Below are positions 8,275 to 17,467 of a stretch of DNA of 57,844 bases, in pieces (the stretch's first letter is position 1; every line of letters begins with the position of its first letter). The notes below the pieces were generated by a model. That model searched no databases, was not told the origin of the DNA, and was given only the letters and a program-made list of their open reading frames with translations. The position numbers were made by a program, and so were the translations under genes. Origin of the DNA: Candidatus Nitrosopumilus sp. (GTDB taxonomy: Archaea; Thermoproteota; Nitrososphaeria; Nitrososphaerales; Nitrosopumilaceae); the NCBI GenBank assembly GCA_028448965.1, contig JAONQT010000002.1, forward strand, positions 1-57,844, in the 5' to 3' direction.

Positions 8275-11200
8275 TTACTGTACAGTTATTGTTGTACTGA
8301 CTGGTGGTGATAATGCCGTTGGATTATCTACTGATTCCCATACGAATGCAGTTGCTGTGTAGCTACCACTTTCGGTTGGAATCCAGGATAATGCAGGGCT
8401 GAATGATTGACCACTAGATAGTGAACCTGTAATCCATGCAAGGGAGACTGTAACACCGTTACCATCTTGAACTTGTACTAAGTATGCGAATGATTGCTCT
8501 CTATCTTGACCATTTGCTAATTCAGCACTGATTTGCACCTGTTGATCTACGCTAACAGAGGTTAAGCTGTTACCGAATGCGTCAACTGTTCTCAAGTTAG
8601 CAGCTGGTGCTCTCTCGAGAGGTGGTACAACAGTACCGATTAGTGATGTGGCTGTGATATCAAGTTCATCTGCAGTAGTATATGGTTCAGGTAATGTATT
8701 GTCCTCATATTCTGCGGTGACAGTGTCACCTTCTGCGACTCTGAGTCTGTGACCTGAAGATTCATTGGTAGTTGTAAAGAATACAGTACCCTCGAATATT
8801 CCGGTTGCCTCATTAGTCTCAGTTACAGTAAGGTCAATACCTCCGGCGTCGGAGTCAGACCAAGCGTCAACATCGAAGTTGTCGATTGCTTCTGGATCTA
8901 AGTTCATATCTGCGTCAATTACTCTTATTACACCTGTTCCGCTTGCTGGATAGCTGGCCTCGAGCCATTGTACCTCACCGATGTTCCATCTGATTAATGC
9001 TGAACCTACAACTGTTTCATCCTCTGAGAATTCAAAGGAGACAGTTAGTCCGTCATTGTCAGTGGTTGCAAGTTCACCGCCTGTTGGGCCATTTGTGGCA
9101 CCAGTAGTTCGGCTAGCTTGTGTTCCGGTTATATCATAACCGTCAGTACCGGTAGAACTGTCACCATCTGCATCGTGTTTCATACCTTTGAGTGTTACCT
9201 CACCGATAAAGATACCAGTGTCAGCTCCTGATTCAACGAGTTTGTATTTGTCGAGTTCGTTTCCACGAGTTGATACTTTAATAGAATCATCTGCTGTGTT
9301 TCCGATTTCATCGACTAATCCACTATCGAAGTTATGATCAGGGGCGACAATTGTGATGTAGACTTTGTCAGTCCATGTGTATACTTTTTGATCGAGTTCA
9401 ATTGTTGCACCGAAGTTAGAAGTATAGACAGTTAAGCCAATATCTTCATCTTCTTGTCCAACATAGTCAGCTCCGGCTGGACCCCAGTCGGTATATTCCA
9501 AGTCGATTTTCTCACCTCTGTCCAACAGATTACTATTCAACTTTGAAGGGATTTCGATGACTACTTGGAAGATTCCAGTAGAGTCACCTGTCTCTCTAAA
9601 TGCTGATGGTTCTGGGTCAAAGGCTGCATTAGCTCCAGTGACACCTAAGGCACCCATGGAGGTTTCTGCTGCATCAGAATCCCACTCAATCAAATCGAGT
9701 GTGTAGGATTCTGCGCCGTCATTATCGAGGTCAAAGTCTGGCTCAATTAAGGTTAAGATCATGTCTGAACCAATTAAGTAAACAGATTTGTCAGATTGTA
9801 ATACACCGTTTCTAAGGTCAAATGTTGCAGAGTCAGTTACAGTTTGTGACTTACCAGAAGCGTCTTGATTATCTGTGTATGTTACAGTGATAATATCACC
9901 TTGCAATACACAACCGGAACTTAGTGTAGTGTTAGTTGTCGTTGGACAATTCTCACTTGGGCCACTAGTGTATGTTACGGTTTGATCGTATTCAAAGACA
10001 CCAGAATCTGGTGAAACTTCAACAAGTTGATTAGCGACAGAGTCACCTACGGTGGCAACTGTTACTGAATCAGAACCTCTTTGAATCTTGATTGCGACAC
10101 TTGAATCTGTTATCACGTCTTCACCAGCTGCTGATATATCATAATCAGCGTCGGTTACTCTGACGTGAACAACTACATCACCTTGGGCTAGATCAGTAGC
10201 GGTACCACCGTTTGAAGTTGCGTGCAACTTGAAGGTAGTCTCACTAGCTAGGTCTGAACCAAATGGTACTGGATATACAGTTCTATCAAAAGATACGGAT
10301 CCAGTGTTTGCATTAATGCTTGCACCGTCACCTACTTCGATTGTTTCACCAGAAGCATCACGGAAGTCGTTATAGTTTACTTCAATGTCCGTACCAGTTA
10401 CACCAGTAACAGAGTCAGTTTCACCTGCATCTCCATCAGTGGCACAGTAATTGGTTGGGACTTGGAAGCTACCGGTAAAGATACCAGAAGCGACATCAGA
10501 CTCTAATAATGTAAAGCCTGTTGCCTCTAAACCATTGTCTCCAGTGACGTCACTAGCAGTACAATCACTATCATTTTTAGTGTGTACCCAGGTTAAGTCG
10601 TCAAATGTTATGTCAAGAATATGATCACCAGAACCGTCACCGACTTTATCATCAGTTGATGTAATGTATACATCAACTAATTCAGAGTCAGTGTTTAGGT
10701 CTTGGTCATCTAAGGTTACAACAACAGTGTCTGCAATCTTATAGTTATCATTATCAAGTGTAACTACACCACTGTGTGATGGAGCTTCTACTTGATCTGC
10801 TATTTGAGTGCTAACACCATCTGCTCCAAGATCCAAATAATTGATTCTTGGTGAATCTTCATCAGTTAAGTCCTCGTGGACAATGATGTTGATTTCATCA
10901 GATGCAGTGACGAGCCAATCAGAGTAAGTTGCGGCTTTGTTGGTATTTAATTGATTTAGCATAAGATACTCAACTGAGCCGACAAATTCACCTGTATTGT
11001 CGTCAGATTCCTCTAAGTAGAGTCTGTAAATGGCGTTGTTTGCTCTTGCAGTATCATCTGATCTAAAAGAAAAGAAGTCTACATAGAAATCATCGCCAAC
11101 AGCAATTGCTGGAGCTGCAGAGATGTTGATAGTAACTAAGTCACTACCATTTGCACCTTGCAATCCATTAATTGTAATAGCCTCGAGTCCTTTGACTAAT

Positions 11201-12855
11201 AATGCAGTACTGTTAGTTGTTGCTACAATAGTTGCATCATGATCTTCAAAGGTCATTGCAGTGATTGCTGTGGCAGCTGTCAATGATGTAATATCATAAT
11301 TGACAAATGCATAACGACCACTGTCGTTTAAGGCTATCAACTCATCTACAGTAATATCAGAAACGATTTCGATTTTTGCTGCATCTACATCGCCAGATAT
11401 TGCGTCGACACTTGCAATCTTGCTGAAAGAGCTAACACTGGTACCATTACCATTGTCAACTGCTTCTCCGCCAGGTGCAGGGCCTCCGATGGTAGTGTCA
11501 TTACCTAATGATAATGGGCTACCAATCTGTAAAGAAGGAACTATTGCTGAAGATATAACAATATCTTCATCACTAGCTGTGTTTTTGTTAAAGTCTTGGT
11601 CATATAGTATAACTGTCATCTCTTCACCGGAATTCCACTCATCACCAACAGAGGTCTCATCCATATCGATAGTACCAAAGTCATTTGCTACTACGAAGGA
11701 GTATGAACTATCATTGAAATTGAAAGTTGCTGTTGTACCTCTTTTGGCTGTTGAGTTTGTCATTAGATTAGAATCATCAGCATCATCAGTGTTAACAAAG
11801 ACACCGGTATTCTCGGCAGTTTCCCAGAATACCATGAATTCGTCACCAATGACGTCATCAAGGGTTGAATCGTTTACTAATACAGTACCGACTGCACCAT
11901 TGGTGTTGTTGTTGATGGTTAATAATCCGTTATCGCCGTTAGAATTACTCTCTGGTTTAAAGTAAACATTTTCAATACCGTAAACACTTGTGGCACCTAC
12001 CGTTGGTAAGGTACCGTTAGTGAAACTCATTGATGCTCTATCGCCGGCTAAGCCTTCGGTAGAACTTAATGAACCAGTATTGTTGTTTCTAACTTTAAAG
12101 ATAATAATATCTTCAGCGGTTGGGTCGATGTTTAATCCAGGATCAGTAATTGTGATGTGAATCTCTGCGCCTTGCGGTGCTGAGGTTCTATCAAATTCGA
12201 TACCTGCAAATGCGTCGATATCACCGGTTTCGTGTTCCAGTGTAACGACTTCATCGGCTCCGGCTTGTTCTAGTACAATATCAAATGTTCCTATAGTTAG
12301 ATCCAATGTTTGGATGAAAGGCCATTGTGTTGATGTTTGCACACCAATTTGACCTAAGTCCGTACTACTATCAGCATTAATGTACGAATTGTTAAAGCTG
12401 GATAGTGTTGGTGCATTACCGATAACTCCGGCTGCTGCAGTGTGGAACACTCTAACACCCGTGTTATTTGTAACACCTGTTACAGCTGCTGCTGTACCAA
12501 AGTCGAGGTTATTGGATGCGACATCACCGTCATAAACGTGATCGTTGCTGCCGATGTATGCGTACCAATTACCGTCGTTACCTTGTGCCATTCGGATAAC
12601 ATTGCTGTTAACTCTGACGACAGGTTCACCTTGTTGTTCGTCAGTTTCGGATCTATTAGAATCTCTAACAACGATTTCAACAATTTGGAATCCATTAAAG
12701 GAATTTGCGTATTGTGCGTTTTCTGCGGAGACATATAATGCGCCTGCGGCTGCGGCTTCTGGCACCATTGAAGGTGCGGCAATAACCATACCACCGGCTA
12801 ACATTATTGTCATTAGCGTAAGACTAGTTAATTTACGTCCTATTTCGTTATTCAT
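8275..12855 (-). CDS. Giant S-layer protein with repeated acidic Ig-like domains
   Basis: 1526 aa; signal peptide (SLTLMTIMLAGGMVIAAPSMVPEAAAA); strongly Asp/Thr/Ser-rich; repeated (S/T)GxF and D-x-D-x-N-x-D-like motifs; higher GC and distinct codon use. Confidence 0.9.
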   Translation of the reverse strand: MNNEIGRKLTSLTLMTIMLAGGMVIAAPSMVPEAAAAGALYVSAENAQYANSFNGFQIVEIVVRDSNRSETDEQQGEPVVRVNSNVIRMAQGNDGNWYAYIGSNDHVYDGDVASNNLDFGTAAAVTGVTNNTGVRVFHTAAAGVIGNAPTLSSFNNSYINADSSTDLGQIGVQTSTQWPFIQTLDLTIGTFDIVLEQAGADEVVTLEHETGDIDAFAGIEFDRTSAPQGAEIHITITDPGLNIDPTAEDIIIFKVRNNNTGSLSSTEGLAGDRASMSFTNGTLPTVGATSVYGIENVYFKPESNSNGDNGLLTINNNTNGAVGTVLVNDSTLDDVIGDEFMVFWETAENTGVFVNTDDADDSNLMTNSTAKRGTTATFNFNDSSYSFVVANDFGTIDMDETSVGDEWNSGEEMTVILYDQDFNKNTASDEDIVISSAIVPSLQIGSPLSLGNDTTIGGPAPGGEAVDNGNGTSVSSFSKIASVDAISGDVDAAKIEIVSDITVDELIALNDSGRYAFVNYDITSLTAATAITAMTFEDHDATIVATTNSTALLVKGLEAITINGLQGANGSDLVTINISAAPAIAVGDDFYVDFFSFRSDDTARANNAIYRLYLEESDDNTGEFVGSVEYLMLNQLNTNKAATYSDWLVTASDEINIIVHEDLTDEDSPRINYLDLGADGVSTQIADQVEAPSHSGVVTLDNDNYKIADTVVVTLDDQDLNTDSELVDVYITSTDDKVGDGSGDHILDITFDDLTWVHTKNDSDCTASDVTGDNGLEATGFTLLESDVASGIFTGSFQVPTNYCATDGDAGETDSVTGVTGTDIEVNYNDFRDASGETIEVGDGASINANTGSVSFDRTVYPVPFGSDLASETTFKLHATSNGGTATDLAQGDVVVHVRVTDADYDISAAGEDVITDSSVAIKIQRGSDSVTVATVGDSVANQLVEVSPDSGVFEYDQTVTYTSGPSENCPTTTNTTLSSGCVLQGDIITVTYTDNQDASGKSQTVTDSATFDLRNGVLQSDKSVYLIGSDMILTLIEPDFDLDNDGAESYTLDLIEWDSDAAETSMGALGVTGANAAFDPEPSAFRETGDSTGIFQVVIEIPSKLNSNLLDRGEKIDLEYTDWGPAGADYVGQEDEDIGLTVYTSNFGATIELDQKVYTWTDKVYITIVAPDHNFDSGLVDEIGNTADDSIKVSTRGNELDKYKLVESGADTGIFIGEVTLKGMKHDADGDSSTGTDGYDITGTQASRTTGATNGPTGGELATTDNDGLTVSFEFSEDETVVGSALIRWNIGEVQWLEASYPASGTGVIRVIDADMNLDPEAIDNFDVDAWSDSDAGGIDLTVTETNEATGIFEGTVFFTTTNESSGHRLRVAEGDTVTAEYEDNTLPEPYTTADELDITATSLIGTVVPPLERAPAANLRTVDAFGNSLTSVSVDQQVQISAELANGQDREQSFAYLVQVQDGNGVTVSLAWITGSLSSGQSFSPALSWIPTESGSYTATAFVWESVDNPTALSPPVSTTITVQ

Positions 12856-12880
12856 GTTATTGACTTATTTCTCAAAAATT

Positions 12881-12909
12881 TGTATTTAAGACTAATGGAC
12901 GATTTGTCC
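12881..12909 (-). promoter_or_regulatory. Putative S-layer promoter (TATA-like TTAAATAC) plus adjacent inverted repeat GGAC-N5-GTCC
   Basis: On the minus strand, cttaaatac lies 25-35 nt upstream of the ATG at 12855; GGACAAATCGTCC at 12897-12909 lies just upstream of it. Confidence 0.4.
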
Positions 12910-13064
12910 ACAAATTGACCATTTCTTGGGATTATTTCATGTATTTTCTTAATTTTTTAAAGTTCTTACATCATTAATCTATATTTTATATAATTTCTTT
13001 CAATATTTAGATCTAAAAACTATATTTTATAACATTTACTATGTATTTATGAAATATTTACAGC

Positions 13065-14387
13065 CTAATTTTTAGATAATAGTGTTTTGTAAAGTGCAAT
13101 TGCGTCAGATTCATCTTTTGAACCAACCACAACTGCAGATCCTCTTTTCATGAAATTAACAGATAATTCATTTGTTCTCATAGATAATCCCAAGTCACCT
13201 AAATTCTCAACTAGAAATCCTTTTTCTTTTGCAATTGCTGAAACACTAACAGAGTCTAAATCAAAAGTTTCAGTTGGAGTAATAGAGTAAGTTCTCTTTC
13301 CTCTGTTTCTTCCACATAACTCTTCCAAAATTAATTCCTGTTTTTCAACAACTTCTAATTTTCCGGTTCCACAAATTGGACATTCATCAGCTCTGAATGT
13401 TTTTGTACTGTTAAAATCTAAATTTTCTAAATCAATATGTAAAATTCTATTTGAAAGATTTGGTTTCTTTCCAGTAATTATTTTTACAGCTTCTGCAACT
13501 TCTATTCCACCCATTATAGAAAGTATTGATGGATGTACTCCTTCAATACTGCATGTTGGCATTGTATCTTCATCAAGTGCTGGAAACATGCAATAATAGC
13601 ATGCAGATTCTTTTGGTAAAATTGTAAATGCTTGTCCTGATGTTCCAACTGCAGCACCGGTTACAAATGGAATATTAAATTTAACACAAGCCTTGTTTAA
13701 TGCATAACGTGCATTAACTGAATCAAGTGCATCAATTACAACATCACATCCTTCAACAACTTCAAGTGCTGTATAATCATTAACTGAAACAGTTAGTGCT
13801 TCAATGTTACATTCAGAGTTTAATTTTCTTAATTTTTTTGCTGCTGTTTCAACTTTAACTTGTCCAACGTCGGATTCATCAAATAATGTTTGCCTATGTA
13901 AATTAGATAACTCAATTACATCTCTATCAACAATTCTTAAAGTTCCTACACCCATTGCAGTTAATCTTGTAATAATTGGATGTCCCAAGCCCCCAGTTCC
14001 AACAACACAAACTTTAGAATTTTTTAATTTTAACTGTCCATTGTATCCAATTTCCTCAAGCATTACTTGACGTGAATATCTATCAAGTTCTTTTGAAGAT
14101 AAATCCTCAGAACCTCCTGCAACTGCAGGTAAAATATACACTTCATCACCGTCACTTAGTGGGGTTTCCATACCACTAGAGAATTTGGCATTTTTGCCAT
14201 TAATGTAAATATTAATCAAAGAACGTGGGGTGTTATCAGCCTCTAAAACTCTGCGCTTAAAATCATCACCTAAAATTTCAGATATTTTTACAAAAGCATC
14301 TTGTAAAGAGTCGGCAGAAATTTCAGATTTTTTTTCTCCACCGCCTGCATTAAGTACTGAAGGGATTGTAAATGTGATATTTGCCAT
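13065..14387 (-). CDS. Fusion of an N-terminal MoaD/ThiS-like beta-grasp domain and a MoeB/ThiF-type E1 adenylyltransferase, plus a C-terminal extension
   Basis: LINIYINGKNAKF...LSDGDEVYILPAVAGG (MoaD-like tail), then LDRYSRQVMLEEIGYNGQLKLKNSKVCVVGTGGLGHP; CYYC...CPIC zinc ligands; MPTCSIEGVHP catalytic-Cys region. Confidence 0.9.
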   Translation of the reverse strand: MANITFTIPSVLNAGGGEKKSEISADSLQDAFVKISEILGDDFKRRVLEADNTPRSLINIYINGKNAKFSSGMETPLSDGDEVYILPAVAGGSEDLSSKELDRYSRQVMLEEIGYNGQLKLKNSKVCVVGTGGLGHPIITRLTAMGVGTLRIVDRDVIELSNLHRQTLFDESDVGQVKVETAAKKLRKLNSECNIEALTVSVNDYTALEVVEGCDVVIDALDSVNARYALNKACVKFNIPFVTGAAVGTSGQAFTILPKESACYYCMFPALDEDTMPTCSIEGVHPSILSIMGGIEVAEAVKIITGKKPNLSNRILHIDLENLDFNSTKTFRADECPICGTGKLEVVEKQELILEELCGRNRGKRTYSITPTETFDLDSVSVSAIAKEKGFLVENLGDLGLSMRTNELSVNFMKRGSAVVVGSKDESDAIALYKTLLSKN

Positions 14388-14388
14388 A

Positions 14389-15609
14389 TTATTGAACTAC
14401 CGCTGAGATTTCATTAATGTTTGGCTTGTAAACAGTTGGTTTTGTTAGTACTTGCATAATTGATTCAGTTGCTTTTAGACCATTACCAGTAACATAACAT
14501 ACGACTTTGTCATTTTTATCAATTTTACCTTGTTCAACCATTTTTTGTAATACAGAAATTGATACACCGCCTGCAGGTTCTGTAAAAATTCCTTCAGTTT
14601 GAGCTAGTAAAAGTATTGAATCTAAAATTTCTTGATCATTACATTCTTCTGCAAATCCATTATACTGTTCTAATCTTTTCAAAACATAACGACCATCACC
14701 AGGATCTCCTATTGCCAAACTCTTAGCTACAGTATCAGGATTTTCAACTGGAATAACTTCTTTAGTATTTTTCTTAAATGCATCAACAATTGGAGCACAT
14801 CCATGTGGTTGTGCTGCAATCATATGCATATTAGAAACATCATCAAGTAATGAAACAGTTTGTAATTCTTCAAATCCTTTACAAATTGCATTAAGCATTG
14901 CACCACTTCCTACAGGAACTATTAGTTGATCAGGTACTGTCCAATCAAGTTGTTCTGCAACTTCAAATGAAAATGTTTTAGAACCTTCTACATAATGTGA
15001 ACGCATGTTAATATTCACTATACCAATTCCTTTACTATCACCAATTTGAGCTGCAATTCTATTTGCATCATCATAAGTTCCATCAACTGCAATGTAATTT
15101 GCACCATAAGCTAGTGCTTGTGTAATTTTTGCCATCTCAATATTACTTGGTGCAAATACATGACAGGGTAATCCTGCAGCTGCTGCATGTGCTGCAGTTG
15201 CTGATGCTAAATTACCAGTAGATGCACAACCAACAGCAGTTAATCCAAGTTCTTTTGCTTTTGATATTGCAACACCTGCAGGTCTATCTTTAAAAGAAAA
15301 TGTTGGGTTTACTGAATCATTTTTTATGTATAAATTATTTAGGCCTAATTTTTTTCCGAGATTTTCTGCTTTAGTTAATGGAGTCATTCCTGCACCGATA
15401 TTTACAATATTTGATTTGTTCTCTATTGGAAGTAATTCAAAATATCGCCAGTAGGTCTGTTCCCGATTGGAAAAAGTGTCCTTGGTAAGTGAAGGAAAAT
15501 TATATTTTACATCTAGTGGACCAAAACAGTCATCACAGACATATTTGAATGCCGTTTCATACTCTTTTTTACATTCTCTACACTGTAATGAAGTTCTAGT
15601 CAAGATCAA
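14389..15609 (-). CDS. thrC: Threonine synthase-like PLP enzyme
   Basis: N-terminal zinc-finger-like CRECKKEYETAFKYVCDDC; PLP lysine SFKDRPA; GCASTGNLASATAAHAA; probable TTG start. Confidence 0.9.
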   Translation of the reverse strand: MILTRTSLQCRECKKEYETAFKYVCDDCFGPLDVKYNFPSLTKDTFSNREQTYWRYFELLPIENKSNIVNIGAGMTPLTKAENLGKKLGLNNLYIKNDSVNPTFSFKDRPAGVAISKAKELGLTAVGCASTGNLASATAAHAAAAGLPCHVFAPSNIEMAKITQALAYGANYIAVDGTYDDANRIAAQIGDSKGIGIVNINMRSHYVEGSKTFSFEVAEQLDWTVPDQLIVPVGSGAMLNAICKGFEELQTVSLLDDVSNMHMIAAQPHGCAPIVDAFKKNTKEVIPVENPDTVAKSLAIGDPGDGRYVLKRLEQYNGFAEECNDQEILDSILLLAQTEGIFTEPAGGVSISVLQKMVEQGKIDKNDKVVCYVTGNGLKATESIMQVLTKPTVYKPNINEISAVVQ

Positions 15610-15650
15610 TACTTCAATGGATAGAATAGATAAAAAATCCTAATATCAAG

Positions 15651-15665
15651 TTAAGTAATACTTAA
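15651..15665. promoter_or_regulatory. 15-bp palindrome TTAAGTA-A-TACTTAA upstream of thrC
   Basis: Perfect 7-bp inverted repeat with 1-nt centre, about 40-55 nt upstream of the thrC start in a divergent intergenic region. Confidence 0.4.
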
Positions 15666-15805
15666 TTTCATTCTAACAAAATATAACTAATTCATAAAAT
15701 AAATAGTCATAAGTATCAAAAATTAATTTAATAATAAAATATAACGTCTAAAGAAAAAAATCAGCGATAAGGAACATTTTTACTAATTAATTAAAAAAAA
15801 ACTAC

Positions 15806-16312
15806 ATGAGTAATTCCAAGATAGTAATAGGAATTGTAATTATAATTATTGTAGGAATTGTGATTCTAATATCAAATCAAGAAATGATTAGCGAGAATAT
15901 ACGTGTAGATCATGAAACAGGAGAAATTCAGATCACAAACACAGTAGATGGTAAATTAAACATATCAGGATATGTGCAAATAGATAAATCACAATATAAT
16001 ATTGGTGAAAAAATTTTCTTAGATATGCGTGAATTGAATTCAAATGATAAAGGAGTAATTTTATTTTTACGACCAATAAATGATACACATAGAACAACAT
16101 ACATAGCAATACCATTTGATGGAGATAAAAAATCTGCATTTAATTATTATGTAGAACCAAGATTAAATGAAGATGAAGGAATTTGTTCAACAGAAGATCT
16201 TGCAGGTATATGGTCAATAGTATTGTATGAAACAACATATGAAAATATAACATTTGAAATTAAGAATCAAATTAATGATTGGGATGATAGAACATTTGAG
16301 CCAGTTTGCTAA
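15806..16312 (+). CDS. Hypothetical membrane-anchored extracellular protein
   Basis: N-terminal TM IVIGIVIIIIVGIVILI followed by a beta-rich domain with two Cys. Confidence 0.7.
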   Translation: MSNSKIVIGIVIIIIVGIVILISNQEMISENIRVDHETGEIQITNTVDGKLNISGYVQIDKSQYNIGEKIFLDMRELNSNDKGVILFLRPINDTHRTTYIAIPFDGDKKSAFNYYVEPRLNEDEGICSTEDLAGIWSIVLYETTYENITFEIKNQINDWDDRTFEPVC

Positions 16313-16313
16313 A

Positions 16314-16640
16314 TTATTTTAATTCATGATGGAAACAAACTTTTTCACCAGTATGACATGCAGGGCCTGATGGTTCAACAAGATAAATTATTGCATCAGA
16401 ATCACAATCAACTAAAATTCCTTTAATTTTTTGAGTGTTACCAGATTCTTCACCTTTCATCCAAAGCTTATTTCTTGAACGACTCCAAAACCAAGAATTA
16501 CCAGTTTTTTTGGTCAGCTCTAAAGATTCTTTATTTGTATAAGCAAGTGTGAGGATATCTTTTGTATTAGCATCTTGAACAATTACAGGTACAAGTCCTC
16601 CACTTTTTTCAAAATCAATTTCATCAATAGATTTATTCAT
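16314..16640 (-). CDS. hisI: Phosphoribosyl-AMP cyclohydrolase
   Basis: VIVQDANTKDILTLAYTNKESLELT; WFWSRSRNKLWMKGEESGN; DCDSDAIIYLVEPSGPACHTGEKVCFH. Confidence 0.96.
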   Translation of the reverse strand: MNKSIDEIDFEKSGGLVPVIVQDANTKDILTLAYTNKESLELTKKTGNSWFWSRSRNKLWMKGEESGNTQKIKGILVDCDSDAIIYLVEPSGPACHTGEKVCFHHELK

Positions 16641-16663
16641 AATTTTTACCTAGAAATTATACA

Positions 16664-17467
16664 TTATAATCTTACAGATATTTTTTTCTCTTTAAGAAAA
16701 GATTTCACACCTTTAACTCCATGAGTTTCATAATGGAAAATAGAAGCAGCTAAAGCAGCATCAACATTAGATTTTTCAAATATTGCCACCATATCCTCAG
16801 GTTTTCCACATCCACCTGATGCAATTACAGGAATAGATGCGTTATTTACGATTGATTTTGTGAGTAAAACATCATATCCATTTTTTGTACCATCAGCATC
16901 AATACTAGTAAGTAAAATTTCTCCAGCACCTAATTTTTCAGCTTCTTTTGCCCAGTTAATTACATCTATACCAGTTCCTTGTTTTCCTCCAAAAATAAAA
17001 ACTTCAAACCAAAATTTTTTTTCATTTTCTGAAAAGACATTTACATTTTCTTTAATTTCATAATTTCTTTTAGCATCAATTGCAACTACAACACATTGTC
17101 TACCAAATAATGTCATTAATTCAGTAATTAAATGGGGATTTTTTATTGCACTAGTGTTAACTCCAACTTTATCAGCTCCATTAAGTAAGATGTTTCTAGC
17201 ATCATCAATTGATTTAACACCACCACCAACAGTGAATGGAATATTAATTACAGAAGCAACCTTACGTACTAATTCTTTAATTGTTTCTCGTTGTTCATTT
17301 GAAGCTGTAATATCAAGAAATACAAGTTCATCTGCACCCTCTTTACTATATTTAGCAGCTAACTCTACTGGATCTCCAGCATCTTTTATTGATTCAAAAT
17401 TTAATCCTTTAACTACTCTACCATTTTTTACATCCAAGCAGGGAATGATTCTTTTTGTTAAGGTCAT
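16664..17467 (-). CDS. hisF: Imidazole glycerol phosphate synthase cyclase subunit
   Basis: [47 protein letters not shown]. Confidence 0.96.
   Translation of the reverse strand: MTLTKRIIPCLDVKNGRVVKGLNFESIKDAGDPVELAAKYSKEGADELVFLDITASNEQRETIKELVRKVASVINIPFTVGGGVKSIDDARNILLNGADKVGVNTSAIKNPHLITELMTLFGRQCVVVAIDAKRNYEIKENVNVFSENEKKFWFEVFIFGGKQGTGIDVINWAKEAEKLGAGEILLTSIDADGTKNGYDVLLTKSIVNNASIPVIASGGCGKPEDMVAIFEKSNVDAALAASIFHYETHGVKGVKSFLKEKKISVRL

Noticed and set aside
11420-11965. 181-aa plus-strand ORF antisense to the S-layer gene
   Set aside because: Composition is Ser/Pro/Leu low-complexity mirroring the Asp/Thr-rich sense strand; several similar antisense ORFs occur there (8765-8953, 12442-12738, 12545-12889), an expected artefact of the higher-GC gene
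12480-12794. 104-aa minus-strand ORF overlapping the S-layer N-terminus in another frame
   Set aside because: Entirely contained in the S-layer coding region, no recognisable domain
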